A stretch of 64,000 nucleotides of DNA from Halovenus marina (GCF_051414115.1 NZ_JBLKNZ010000001.1:1674001-1738000), one strand, 5' to 3'; positions 26,517-35,015 are shown, numbered from the stretch's first letter. The notes: generated by a model from the sequence alone, not told the origin. Numbers and translations are program-made.

Positions 26517-27530
26517 ATGACCAGTCTGTCACGCGTCTACGAGGGCGGCGTCGGGAGCGTCGTCGACCGCAAGCGTCGCGTTCTCGGTATGAGCGTCTTC
26601 GTCGCCGGGGTTGCGATGGTGGTTGGTGCGATCCCTCTCGCGACGACCGGATTGCCCTCGTCGCTCGGGCTCACGACGCTCGAAGCCCGAGAGCTTGCAG
26701 GGGTTCTCGCTGGCCTCGGCGTGCCCGCTGTCTTCGTTGGCATCTTCGCGGTGTTGCCAGCCAGCAACGCGACGCGGGCCGCCGGTGCCATCGGCGCGAG
26801 TCTGGCCGTTCTCGGGGTCGGACTCTTTCAGCACGCCTATCCACAGCGCTGGCTCACGACCGACCCTGGTTTCACACTCGCGACGATAGTGGTGTACTCA
26901 CTGGGAACGCTCATCACCTTCTGGTGTCTGTTTATCGCCGCCGCGACGTTCAAGACTCGGAACAAACCTGGCGGTACCGCTCGTCTGGAGATAACCGACG
27001 AGGGAACGGTTCGACTCGTCGAGACTGAGTCACCGATGCCGGGCTTTGGCAGCGTCGGTCTCTTCGGCCGTGACCCGGACGGCGACGTGGAAACACAGAC
27101 GAACCGCGATGACGACGACGAGATGCTCGTTCCCGAACCGACAGCACAGACACCTGACGCGACAGCTACCGCCAGCGACCAGCGCACCCAGTCCTCATCG
27201 CAGACGCAGCGCTCATCCGGCACGAAGAAGCAGCGAGACACCGGGCCGGTCACCACCTCGAATTCGAGTACGACGACCGGCAGTCAGTCGTCGGATCCGC
27301 TCTCGACGACGCCGGAACCGACGAGCGACGGCGGAACGGCCGTCTCGATAGGCTCCGAACAGCAGACGATTCCGGCTGCCAGGCGTCGGTCGCGGCCGGA
27401 CAGTTACTGCGGCAACTGTGAGCACTTCGAGTACGTCCGCGCCGACGGCGAGATAACGCCCTACTGCGGCCTCCAGAACGCGCTGATGGAGGACATGGAC
27501 GCCTGCGAGGAGTGGGAGCCAAACAACTAA
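26517..27530 (+). CDS. Membrane protein with Ser/Thr-rich linker and C-terminal cysteine cluster (DUF7139-like)
   Basis: The 337-residue protein has four predicted membrane helices in residues 20-145, a soluble part, a low-complexity Ser/Thr/Gln linker (about 195-285) and a C-terminal module with CGNCEHFEYV and YCGLQNALMEDMDACEEW, four or five cysteines that could bind zinc. The start at 26517 has TAATTTT about 27 nt upstream. Its TAA stop touches the MITE at 27531. Haloarchaeal homologues exist to my memory, with no known function. Confidence 0.7.
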   Translation: MTSLSRVYEGGVGSVVDRKRRVLGMSVFVAGVAMVVGAIPLATTGLPSSLGLTTLEARELAGVLAGLGVPAVFVGIFAVLPASNATRAAGAIGASLAVLGVGLFQHAYPQRWLTTDPGFTLATIVVYSLGTLITFWCLFIAAATFKTRNKPGGTARLEITDEGTVRLVETESPMPGFGSVGLFGRDPDGDVETQTNRDDDDEMLVPEPTAQTPDATATASDQRTQSSSQTQRSSGTKKQRDTGPVTTSNSSTTTGSQSSDPLSTTPEPTSDGGTAVSIGSEQQTIPAARRRSRPDSYCGNCEHFEYVRADGEITPYCGLQNALMEDMDACEEWEPNN

Positions 27531-27607
27531 TACTGCTGGCTGTACGTTCGGAAAGATATTCGCCACCCGGGGCGGCGAATTCGTTCAAAATGGTACAGCC
27601 AGCAGTA
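27531..27607. mobile_element. MITE-like element, copy 1
   Basis: A 77-bp segment with perfect 15-bp terminal inverted repeats (TACTGCTGGCTGTAC and its complement), flanked by TAA on both sides, as a 3-bp target duplication would leave. The middle holds a GC-rich palindrome around ATTCGCC...GGCGAAT. It codes for nothing. About 71 of 77 positions match copy 2 at 32289. The parent transposase is not in the window. Confidence 0.8.
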
Positions 27608-27619
27608 TAAACCCGGGCG

Positions 27620-27627
27620 CTTATATC
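27620..27627 (+). promoter_or_regulatory. TATA box of tfs
   Basis: CTTATATC is centred 27 nt before the tfs ATG, the classic place for a leaderless haloarchaeal transcript. The MITE ends 12 nt upstream, and its junction makes a second TATAAA at 27606-27611. Confidence 0.65.
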
Positions 27628-27650
27628 GGTCCCGACGGCTACATTCCGAT

Positions 27651-27971
27651 ATGCAATTCTGTGACGAGTGCGGCTCGATGATGAAGACAGAGGACGACCG
27701 CTGGGTGTGTGGGAGCTGTGGGTACGAGGAACTCCGCGACGAGGCCACAGAGGAACAGATGGTGACGACGACCGGCCAGGAAGAGAGTGAAATCATCGAC
27801 ATCAGCGACGCCGAGGACTCTGGACGGCCCAAGACGACGGCACAGTGTCCAGAGTGTGACAACGACCAGGCGTACTGGTACATGCAGCAGATCCGTGCGG
27901 CCGACGAGAGCGAGACGCGGTTTTTCGTCTGTACCGAGTGCGAACACAAGTGGCGCGAAGACGACCACTGA
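27651..27971 (+). CDS. tfs: Transcription factor S (TFIIS-like RNA cleavage factor)
   Basis: TFS stimulates the RNA polymerase to cut backtracked RNA. The 106-residue protein has an N-terminal zinc ribbon (CDEC and CGSC within the first 25 residues), an acidic linker and a C-terminal ribbon (CPEC, CTEC). The tip of the C-terminal ribbon has RAADESETRFF, holding the acidic pair needed for cleavage. It is preceded by a MITE and a clear TATA box. Confidence 0.95.
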   Translation: MQFCDECGSMMKTEDDRWVCGSCGYEELRDEATEEQMVTTTGQEESEIIDISDAEDSGRPKTTAQCPECDNDQAYWYMQQIRAADESETRFFVCTECEHKWREDDH

Positions 27972-28019
27972 GCGAAACGCTAGCCGAACACGGCCGCCGT
28001 CAGGGACGTCAAGCGACGG

Positions 28020-28742
28020 TCAGGGCCGCCGAGCGACGGTCAGATAGCCGGTGTGACCGACCCCCGCTGTAGAGGGGCGGGATCCGCGGTCGTCGAAGTC
28101 CATCTCGCGCTGGATGGTCTCTCTGGTTTCGATGTCGACGAGACCCACCTCGCGAGCGCGCTCGACGACTTCGCGGCTGGATTCGACGAAGGGGGAGTAG
28201 ACTGCAGCGTAGCCACCCGAGACGAGCAGCGTCGGTGCGTGTTCGATCACGGCCGGGGCGTCTTCGGTGTCGAGCGTGAGCACGTCGAACCCCGAGAGTT
28301 CTCCGAGATGATCGAGGATATCTCCAGTGTGGACGGTGACCGATTCCTCGACGCCTGCGACCGCCAGGTTCTCTCGGGCGGTGTCAGCAAATTCGGGGTC
28401 GCGCTCGAAGCTTTCGACGGTTGCGCCCGCCCGACCGAGTGCGACGGCGAGAATCCCCGTTCCGGTTCCCGCATCGAGGACACAGTCACCGGAGCCAGCT
28501 CCGGTGAGTCCGAGCACGAGTCCCACGTCGCGGGGCATCATCGGCGCGCCGGTGCGTTCGAGGTGATGGAAGAGATCCGGGAGCCTGAGTTTCCGAACGG
28601 TGAACGCGGTTCCGAGATGCGTCTGGACGATATCTCCGGCCGAGACGTCCTCGGGGACTTCGAGAATCCCCAGATCGGTCTCCATGCGCGCTCCCGGGTC
28701 GAGCAGATACTCCCGGTCGTCGTGAACGAGCAGATACGCCAC
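28020..28742 (-). CDS. trmI: tRNA (adenine-N1) methyltransferase TrmI
   Basis: TrmI methylates A57/A58 in the T-loop of archaeal tRNA. The 240-residue protein has an N-terminal small domain, then the SAM-binding VLDAGTGTGILAVALGRAGA and a motif IV-like FDVLTLDTEDAP. The RPSTAGVGHTGYLTVARR end matches the family. The start is GTG, sharing one base with the nac stop (TAGTG), so the two genes are co-translated. Confidence 0.9.
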   Translation of the reverse strand: MAYLLVHDDREYLLDPGARMETDLGILEVPEDVSAGDIVQTHLGTAFTVRKLRLPDLFHHLERTGAPMMPRDVGLVLGLTGAGSGDCVLDAGTGTGILAVALGRAGATVESFERDPEFADTARENLAVAGVEESVTVHTGDILDHLGELSGFDVLTLDTEDAPAVIEHAPTLLVSGGYAAVYSPFVESSREVVERAREVGLVDIETRETIQREMDFDDRGSRPSTAGVGHTGYLTVARRP

Positions 28743-29119
28743 TATTCGAGGCGTTCGATCGCTGCGACCAGGTCGCCGTCGGTCGCATCGAGGGCGTCAC
28801 GGGCGTCGTCTTCGCTCACGCCAGCGCGCTGGGCCACGAGTTCGACGTCCTCGTCAGGAATCCCCGACTCGTCGTCGTCGCTTTCGAGTTCAGGTGTCTC
28901 TCCCGACCGCTCGCGCGTCTCCGGGGTGCCGACGATATTGTACGTCTCCTGGCCCTTCGCGTCCATGCGCTGGACGTCAGGGTCGGTGAAGACGAGTTCC
29001 TCGTCGGCCGTTCTGATGATGACCTCCTCGGCATCGAGTTCGTCGATGTCGATGCCCATCTGCTTCATCATTTGCTGCATCTTGCTCGGGTCGAGTCCGC
29101 CGCCGCCTCCTCCAAACAT
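28742..29119 (-). CDS. nac: Nascent polypeptide-associated complex protein
   Basis: Archaeal NAC is a homodimer that binds nascent chains at the ribosome. The 125-residue protein has the glycine-rich start, a NAC domain with EEVIIRTADEELVFTDPDVQ and QETYNIVG, and a C-terminal UBA domain, DVELVAQRAGVSEDDARDAL. It leads a two-gene unit with trmI, a pairing seen in other archaea. Confidence 0.95.
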   Translation of the reverse strand: MFGGGGGGLDPSKMQQMMKQMGIDIDELDAEEVIIRTADEELVFTDPDVQRMDAKGQETYNIVGTPETRERSGETPELESDDDESGIPDEDVELVAQRAGVSEDDARDALDATDGDLVAAIERLE

Positions 29120-29244
29120 ACCCCCCTGTTCTCACCTCGTGCTCAAAAGGGCTACGTTGAGCGTGCCCAAACCCCTCGTATGAGTGTTATATCCAGAAAC
29201 GCTTTTACAATTTGAGGGAAAATAGTGATGGTAGTGGGTGTGGG

Positions 29245-31896
29245 ATGGAACAGACGCGTCGAGAGCTACTTACAGGTAGCTCCGTACTTGCCGCTGTCGC
29301 AATCGCAGGGTGTGGGGGCACACTCGGAAGCGAGGAGACACCCGACAGTGGCAGCACGACTGAAGCATCGGACGGTAACCAACAGGGGAACGGGACGGGA
29401 ACAGACAACCCGGATGCGACGGGGGGCGATGTCGAGAGCGTCGAGGCGACGCTGCTCGTCGATGCCGCCCGAGTCGACCTGAGCGAGAAGGTCATGCTCG
29501 ACGCGAGCCAGTCCAAGGCTCCGGGCGAGATAGCGAGCTACGAATTCGACTTCGAGAACGGTCCCACGTTCGAGAGCAGCGGCGGGACCATCCGATATCA
29601 ATTCGAGGAGAACGGCGAGTACGAAGTGACGGTGACGGTCACAGGCGAAGACGGCGAATCGGATACCGATTCGATCACCGTGCTCGCTGGTGAGGGGAGT
29701 CAATCCAGCGACGACCAATCGAACGACGACCAGTCGAACGGCGATAGTACTGGCCCTGCAATCGTGGCGGACGTGAGTGTACAGTCCCAGACGGTCAGCC
29801 AGGGGCGTCCGATAACCGTCGATGCACGCGGTTCCGAGTCTACCGAGGGGCAGATCATCAGCTACAACTGGGATTTCGATAACGGAGCCGTTCGAGAGAC
29901 GAGCAAGCCACAGATCCGTCACGGCTACCGGGAACCCGGCGAGTACGAAATCTCACTCAGCGTCGTCGACGACGCCGGAAACACGGACACAGCCTCGCGG
30001 ATAGTCGTGGTACAGGAGGGAGACCAGAACGAATCGACGGCGGGCGTCGACGCGCGACTGTCACTCTCCTCGAACCGTGTCACGGTCGGTGACGACATCA
30101 AAGTCGACGCCAGCCGCTCCAGTTCCGGTGCTGGCCGAATCGTCAGCTATAGCTGGGATTTCGACGACGGAACCACCTTCGAGACCGAACAGGGCAGTAT
30201 TGGATACGGATACAGAAAGATCGGCGAGTACGACATCACGGTCACGGCCATCGACGAGGCGGGCAATACGAATTCGGCAACGGCCACGGTCACTGTGGTG
30301 CCAGCCCAGAATAAGGTCGACGCACAGCTTTCGGTCGAACCGACGGTTGCGGAGCCGAGGGAGGTGATCGATGTCGACGCGACGGCGTCGACGAGTTCGG
30401 CTGGCAGCATCGAGACCTATCGGTGGGACTTCGGGGACGGAAACAGCTTCGAGACGAAAAATGGCGATATCGGATACGGCTACAAACAGCCCGGCGAGTA
30501 CGACATCACGGTCACGGCAGTCGACGGTCAGGGCAACACCGGGAGCGACAAGATGACCGTCCCGGTCGGTGACGTGGGGAGTCAGGAACCGGCAGTCGAC
30601 GCTGTGCTCACAGCGGATCCCGGCCAGGTGCGTGCCGGACAGACAGTCACTCTCGATGCTGACGACTCAACATCGAGCAAGGGGACCGTGGTCATCTACG
30701 AGTGGGATTTCGACAACGGGACCGCGTATGGAACACAGCACCCCACTGTCGACGTTACGTATACTGAACCCGGAGACTACAGCCCGAGCGTGAAAGCGGT
30801 CGATACGGAACAGAACGCCGACACTGCATCCACGACAGTCAGCGTCAAAGAGGGCGAATCGGACGACGCCGAAATAGAAGTTGATCTGACTGTCAGCGCG
30901 GCAGATATCTCCGTCGGAGAACAGGTCGAACTGGACGCAAGCGATGCGGAGAGTGACGCAGGAGCCATCGTCAGCTACGAGTGGATGCTCGACGATGGGG
31001 CCACGTTCAACAACGAAACAGCGTCGATCACCTACGGCTATGGTGCGCCCGGGACGTACGAAGTCACCGTGACTGTCGTTGATGAAGAAGGCAATTCCGC
31101 GAGTTCAACAGAGACCGTCACGGTCACCGAGAGCGATGATGGCGAAGATGACAGAAGTGACGACGGTGGAGATAGCGGCGACGGCGGAGATGATGGTAGC
31201 GATGGCGGAGACGATGGCAGTGGTGGAGATGATGGTAGCGATGGCGGCGACGACGGGAGCGGCGGCGATGATGGAAGTGATGGTGGCGGAGATGATGGAA
31301 GTGATGGCGGTGATGGCGTAAACTGTGATGAGTACTCGGCGTGGGACAGTGAGCAAGTATACGACCCGAGCGATCCAGAGGATCCGGATCACGCCGTCTA
31401 CAACGGCTCACTCTGGAAGGCACAGTGGTGGACTCGTGGCGACAAGCCCGGTGCCAGCAAGTGGGGTCCATGGAGCAACGTCAAATCGTGCGACAGCGGT
31501 AGTGGTGGCGACGATGGAGGTGATAGTGGCGGCGATGATGGAAGTGACGACGGCGGAGATAGCGGTGACGGTGACGACGGTAGTGGCGACGATGGAACTG
31601 ACGACGGCGGAGATAGCGGTGATGGCGGTGACGATGGAAGTGATGGTGGCGGTAGCGATGGCGGTGACGACGGTGGCGATGATGGAAGTGGCGGTGACGA
31701 CGGTGGCGATGATGGAAGTGGCGGTGACGATGGCAGCGGTGGAGACGACGGTAGCAACAAGTATCCGAAGTGGGATCCGACTGTTCTGTACAAGGTTGGC
31801 GATCGAGTCTCCCATAACGGGAGTGTCTGGAAAGCGGTTGTCGACTCGCGAAATGCCGAACCGTCTGCGGGCTCGGCGTACTGGTCGAAGGTGTAG
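29245..31896 (+). CDS. Tat lipoprotein with six PKD domains and two carbohydrate-binding (CBM5/12-like) modules
   Basis: The 883-residue protein begins with a Tat signal and lipobox (RRELLTG near residue 5, then AIAGCGG), so it should be exported folded and anchored by a lipid. Six PKD domains fill about residues 63-629, each with a YxWDFxxG-like core and a GEYxxxVT strand. An Asp/Ser/Gly linker (630-690) leads to a CBM5/12-like module with WDSEQVY and GSLWKAQWWTRGDKPG; a second linker leads to a last module (839-883) with VSHNGSVWKAV and AYWSKV. No catalytic domain is seen. Likely binds chitin or a similar polymer. Confidence 0.87.
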   Translation: MEQTRRELLTGSSVLAAVAIAGCGGTLGSEETPDSGSTTEASDGNQQGNGTGTDNPDATGGDVESVEATLLVDAARVDLSEKVMLDASQSKAPGEIASYEFDFENGPTFESSGGTIRYQFEENGEYEVTVTVTGEDGESDTDSITVLAGEGSQSSDDQSNDDQSNGDSTGPAIVADVSVQSQTVSQGRPITVDARGSESTEGQIISYNWDFDNGAVRETSKPQIRHGYREPGEYEISLSVVDDAGNTDTASRIVVVQEGDQNESTAGVDARLSLSSNRVTVGDDIKVDASRSSSGAGRIVSYSWDFDDGTTFETEQGSIGYGYRKIGEYDITVTAIDEAGNTNSATATVTVVPAQNKVDAQLSVEPTVAEPREVIDVDATASTSSAGSIETYRWDFGDGNSFETKNGDIGYGYKQPGEYDITVTAVDGQGNTGSDKMTVPVGDVGSQEPAVDAVLTADPGQVRAGQTVTLDADDSTSSKGTVVIYEWDFDNGTAYGTQHPTVDVTYTEPGDYSPSVKAVDTEQNADTASTTVSVKEGESDDAEIEVDLTVSAADISVGEQVELDASDAESDAGAIVSYEWMLDDGATFNNETASITYGYGAPGTYEVTVTVVDEEGNSASSTETVTVTESDDGEDDRSDDGGDSGDGGDDGSDGGDDGSGGDDGSDGGDDGSGGDDGSDGGGDDGSDGGDGVNCDEYSAWDSEQVYDPSDPEDPDHAVYNGSLWKAQWWTRGDKPGASKWGPWSNVKSCDSGSGGDDGGDSGGDDGSDDGGDSGDGDDGSGDDGTDDGGDSGDGGDDGSDGGGSDGGDDGGDDGSGGDDGGDDGSGGDDGSGGDDGSNKYPKWDPTVLYKVGDRVSHNGSVWKAVVDSRNAEPSAGSAYWSKV
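31131..31318 (+). repeat. Tandem Asp/Gly/Ser-coding repeat, linker 1
   Basis: Imperfect repeats of 9-15 bp (units like GGCGGAGATGATGGTAGC) encode an Asp-Gly-Ser linker between the last PKD domain and the first carbohydrate module. Such repeats vary in copy number by slippage. Confidence 0.85.
31492..31758 (+). repeat. Tandem Asp/Gly/Ser-coding repeat, linker 2
   Basis: About 265 bp of the same repeat type, separating the two carbohydrate-binding modules. It includes a directly repeated 27-bp stretch near 31666-31725. Confidence 0.85.
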
Positions 31897-32059
31897 TCGG
31901 TACGGTTCACCGATTGCATTTTACTTTCCATCTCCACAAATTCTTTCGATAAAATAGGATTCTGATCGATATCAGGGGACATGCCACTCGAAGCAGAGTC
32001 GATTTTCATTATCGATAATTCCGATCTCCGTTCATTATATACTCCCCCGGGAGATATAC

Positions 32060-32221
32060 ATGAATGTCCAGGAACGTTCGTTCCTGGCGTCGGGACTGAG
32101 GGGGATGCCACTGGGGTGGCACCGGCCCGTGAACGCGTTATTGTTCTCGTGTTTCTGCGCTGTGAGTATGAGCCACGAGCGTGACGGGCGTGTCTGTAAC
32201 CACTGTTCTCACTGAACAGAA
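32060..32221 (+). ncRNA. Candidate structured small RNA (or 51-aa mini-gene)
   Basis: The TATA box at 32035-32042 predicts a transcript start near 32064, directly before the palindrome CCAGGAACGTTCGTTCCTGG. Two more inverted repeats follow within 150 nt. This layout would suit a small RNA. The alternative is a 51-residue protein starting with ATG at 32060, or a decayed mobile element. Nothing here matches an RNA family that I know. Confidence 0.28.
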
Positions 32222-32288
32222 TTCGAACCCAGTCGAATGGCCCTTTCGACGAGTTCGTCGAGTCACATCATCGAAACTCGCGGTCTGA

Positions 32289-32365
32289 TACTGCTGGCTG
32301 TACGTTCGTACAGATATTCGCCACCCCGGGTGGCGAATTCGTTCAAAATGGGACAGCCAGCAGTA
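32289..32365. mobile_element. MITE-like element, copy 2
   Basis: Same 77-bp size as copy 1, with ends TACTGCTGGCTGTAC and GACAGCCAGCAGTA. The flanks TCTGA/TCAGA extend the inverted repeat by 5 bp. The internal palindrome has 11-bp arms, ATTCGCCACCC and GGGTGGCGAAT, more perfect than in copy 1. No target duplication is clear. Non-coding. Confidence 0.8.
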
Positions 32366-32429
32366 TCAGACATCGCCGCCGAAACCGTCTCGAAACTGTC
32401 GACGACTCCTGGTGTGATAGTTTCCTGAC

Positions 32430-33512
32430 TCACTGCGACGGGATGCGCAGCAGGTCACAGAGTTCGTCGTCGCCGTGCTGGTCTCGAACGCGGCGCTGAC
32501 GGGTCGCCCCGCTTTCGTGGTCGAGGATGTCACGTAGCGACCCGACGCCGAGACGGTCGACCTCGCGGTGGACTGCCTGACTCAGCGAAACGGTGTCTGC
32601 GCTCTCGCGGTCGATGAACGACGCGTCGTGTCCGTATCGCAACGCTCGCCATTTGTTTTCGTCGAGCAGTTCGCGGCGCTGTCGGTGGCCGCTCTCGCCA
32701 TCCTCGTACCGTTCACAGAGGTCGATAATGCGGGCATGGATGTATTCGACGAACGCGAGCACGCGCTCGGGGTCTGCCTGTGCGTCGGGCGTTCTGACCT
32801 CGACGGTCCCGTGTTCGGAGTGCGGCCTGACGTCGAACCACAGTTCGCCTCGGTCGTCGATCGACCCGTTCTCGACCATCGTGCGCTCGAACTCGTCGAA
32901 GGCTTCGTAGGAGTCGAACGCGGTCGGAATGCCGGTGTTCGGCAACGCCTCGAATATCTTCGCGCGGGCCGATTCGAGTCCCGTGTCGAACCCACACCAG
33001 TACGGGGAGTTGACAGACAGCGCAAGCACCATCGGGAGATACCATCGGAGTTCGTTCGCCACCCAGACGGCCTTGTCCGCGTCGTCAACCCCGACGTGGA
33101 TGTGAAGCCCCGTGGTGGTGTTGCGGTGCTGTGGGTACTGGATGCGGTCGAGTTGTGCCCGATAGCGAGGCTTCTCTGCGTGTTCGAGTTCACGCCAGTT
33201 CGCGAGTGGATGCAACCCCGCTGCGGCGATGTCGAAGCCGTTGTCGTGAGCGTGCTCACACAACGCGGACCGGACCGCGTTGAGTGTCTCCTCTGCGTCG
33301 TCGAGCGACTCGATCAGCGGTGTTTGGGTCTCGATGACACACTTGAAGAGTTCGTGGTCGAGACGTCCGTCGAGTATCTCCGGCGGTTCCGTCTCGTAGA
33401 CCAGCCTGTCAGTCCCGGAAGTCGGCCGACCGCGCTCGTCGACGACGAAAAACTCCTCTTCGATGCCGAGCGTTCCCATCCGGTCGAAGTTCGCGGCGTC
33501 GCCACGCTCCAT
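32430..33512 (-). CDS. gshA: Glutamate-cysteine ligase, haloarchaeal GshA (COG2170)
   Basis: The enzyme makes gamma-glutamylcysteine, the main haloarchaeal thiol. The 360-residue protein matches the carboxylate-amine ligase family: MGTLGIEEEFFVVDERGRP at the start, then KCVIETQTPLIESLDDAEET, GLHIHVGVDDADKAVWVANE and MVLALSVNSPYW. I choose ATG 33512 (MERGDAANFDRMG) because a TATA-like TATACA is centred 28 nt upstream; the ATG at 33572 lacks that. Confidence 0.88.
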   Translation of the reverse strand: MERGDAANFDRMGTLGIEEEFFVVDERGRPTSGTDRLVYETEPPEILDGRLDHELFKCVIETQTPLIESLDDAEETLNAVRSALCEHAHDNGFDIAAAGLHPLANWRELEHAEKPRYRAQLDRIQYPQHRNTTTGLHIHVGVDDADKAVWVANELRWYLPMVLALSVNSPYWCGFDTGLESARAKIFEALPNTGIPTAFDSYEAFDEFERTMVENGSIDDRGELWFDVRPHSEHGTVEVRTPDAQADPERVLAFVEYIHARIIDLCERYEDGESGHRQRRELLDENKWRALRYGHDASFIDRESADTVSLSQAVHREVDRLGVGSLRDILDHESGATRQRRVRDQHGDDELCDLLRIPSQ

Positions 33513-33536
33513 CTCTCCATCGGTTTGAACCCGTCG

Positions 33537-33543
33537 TGTATAG
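33537..33543 (-). promoter_or_regulatory. TATA box of gshA
   Basis: CTATACA on the minus strand lies about 28 nt before ATG 33512. It sits within the longer possible reading frame, arguing for the shorter start. Confidence 0.5.
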
Positions 33544-33597
33544 GCTTTACCGTCGGCTGTCTCGGCCTGCATCCAGAGCGAAGACCGTCAGTAAATC

Positions 33598-34299
33598 CTA
33601 TTCTTCGTCGTCCGATTGCACCCAGACGCCGGGTTCGACAAACGAGTGCGACTGGCGCGCTCGATTCCGCTCGGCCAGCTCACCCCACGCCCGGAGTCCC
33701 GCTTCAATCTCGTCGGCCTCGAAGCCAATCGTCGAACCGACGGCCGCGATGTCGCGGGGCGCGCGCAACTGCAGATGTGTCCGTGGGTCCGCACTGACGA
33801 CGTAGGGCACGTCGTAGGTCCGGACGAGCTCTCTAAGTTTGCGCAGGTTACGCAGCTGTTTGACCCGCTCGCCGCCGGTCGAGCGAAGGACAGCCGCGAA
33901 GTTGAACTCGATGTGAACCGCGTTTTCGACTGCCTCGCGTGCGAGAACGTGATTGAATCCCCCATCCTCTGCCATCGGATGTGCGAGCACGTCGACTGCG
34001 GCCTGTTCGACCGCGAATCGGTTCATCTCCGGGGATCCGCCGTGGATCGCGACGATTGTCTTGTCAGTTCGGTGCGTTCCGAGAAACCCGCTCGCCCGCG
34101 AGGGGTCTGACGCGCGGATCTCCACACCTGGAACGACATCGATCCCGTATTTCTCGGCGATCGTTTCCGGGTCGTAAGATGCCGGGTCTTCCCCGTGGTT
34201 TCGGGCGACGATACCGTCGAAGCCGTACTCGCTTGCTGTCAGGGCCATCCGCGCGACGGTGCTCTCGCCGTCCGGCCAAGCGTGGACACCCTCGTACAT
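33598..34299 (-). CDS. rnp3: RNase P protein component 3 (Rpp30)
   Basis: Archaeal Rpp30 is a TIM-barrel protein of the RNase P holoenzyme that matures tRNA 5' ends. The 233-residue protein has EGVHAWPDGE at the start, GFDGIVARNH, VVPGVEIRASDPS, VDVLAHPM and VYVVSADPRTHLQLR-like C-terminal segments. It shares one base with the COG1325 gene upstream, consistent with co-translation. Confidence 0.92.
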   Translation of the reverse strand: MYEGVHAWPDGESTVARMALTASEYGFDGIVARNHGEDPASYDPETIAEKYGIDVVPGVEIRASDPSRASGFLGTHRTDKTIVAIHGGSPEMNRFAVEQAAVDVLAHPMAEDGGFNHVLAREAVENAVHIEFNFAAVLRSTGGERVKQLRNLRKLRELVRTYDVPYVVSADPRTHLQLRAPRDIAAVGSTIGFEADEIEAGLRAWGELAERNRARQSHSFVEPGVWVQSDDEE

Positions 34300-34730
34300 C
34301 AGAGACTCTCGAAGGCGTCTTCGAGTGTTTCGAACGCCCGCTCCTGTTTCGCGGGATAGGCTTCGACCTTCCCACGAAGTGTGATTCCGGTCCCCAACCG
34401 GACCTCCCCGTTGTACGCGGCCTGCTTATCGAGTGTGGCGAAAAACGAACAGTTCTCGTCGACGCGTTCGTCGAGTTCAGCCATCAGTTGGCTGAACTCA
34501 TCCGCTGGGAGCGATCCAAGTGCGTCCAGCACCGTTCGCATCTCGTCGGCATTCTCGACGCGCGCCGAGAGGACGAGAATCCGGTCGCCAAAATGGCCTT
34601 CAGACGGTGTCCGGGTAATCTCGAACTCCTCGGGCAACAGTCGACGGAGTGCGTCCGCTACCCGCTTTTCGTCTTCCGTGACGTAACAGAACGTCCGGAG
34701 GTCGATGTAGTGAAACGGGACAGCGGACAT
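34299..34730 (-). CDS. RNA-binding protein, exosome-associated (COG1325)
   Basis: The 143-residue protein matches the archaeal COG1325 family, small RNA-binding proteins grouped with exosome and RNase P genes. Segments VPFHYIDLRTFCYVTEDEKR and EGHFGDRILVLSARVENADE are typical. It stands between a 69-residue protein and rnp3 on the same strand. Confidence 0.85.
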   Translation of the reverse strand: MSAVPFHYIDLRTFCYVTEDEKRVADALRRLLPEEFEITRTPSEGHFGDRILVLSARVENADEMRTVLDALGSLPADEFSQLMAELDERVDENCSFFATLDKQAAYNGEVRLGTGITLRGKVEAYPAKQERAFETLEDAFESL

Positions 34731-34736
34731 GTCGAA

Positions 34737-34946
34737 TTACTCGTCGGACTCGTCGTCCTGTTCCGCGTCGTCGGCCGGTTCGAGCGCCTCCTCGGGAACG
34801 CCAGCCTCTGACCCCTCCTCGAAGGAGACGGTGAAGTTCTTGTCGCCGAACATCGTCTCCGACACCTGCGTGATGGTGCCGACTTCGCCGTCGTGTTCGC
34901 TGTGTTTGTCGTTGAGTACGACCGTATCGTCTTTCTCCAGTCCCAT
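34737..34946 (-). CDS. Small SH3-like (KOW-type) protein, unknown
   Basis: The 69-residue acidic protein starts MGLEKDDTVVLNDKHSEHDG and has EVGTITQVSETMFGDKNFTV, a beta-rich pattern like KOW/SH3 barrels, then an acidic tail. It lies 6 nt upstream of the COG1325 gene and probably leads that operon. Its role with RNA processing genes is inferred only from position. Confidence 0.65.
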   Translation of the reverse strand: MGLEKDDTVVLNDKHSEHDGEVGTITQVSETMFGDKNFTVSFEEGSEAGVPEEALEPADDAEQDDESDE

Positions 34947-35015
34947 ATCTCTCCGTTCTCGACGGGCAGGTAAAAATTGAGTGAATCGTTCCGGACGGGT
35001 GAACAGTCAGACCCC

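Larger units (their letters stand above)
31897..32429. other. Intergenic region with hairpins and a MITE
   Basis: No convincing conserved gene lies in this 533-bp gap. It contains a TATA-like TTATATAC (32035), a perfect 9-2-9 palindrome (32068-32087), a TGCCAC/GTGGCA hairpin (32106-32121), a CTGTTC/GAACAG hairpin (about 32205-32221) and MITE copy 2. A 51-codon frame at 32060-32215 reads through the first two palindromes, with four cysteines near its end; I cannot support it as a gene. Confidence 0.6.

Noticed and set aside
31981..32184. A 67-codon frame in the gap after the PKD lipoprotein.
   Set aside because: No TATA box or ribosome site fits its start, composition is poor, and it runs through the hairpins.
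33513..33572. A longer gshA start at 33572.
   Set aside because: The TATA box for the 33512 start would lie inside this extension, and the added 20 residues are basic.
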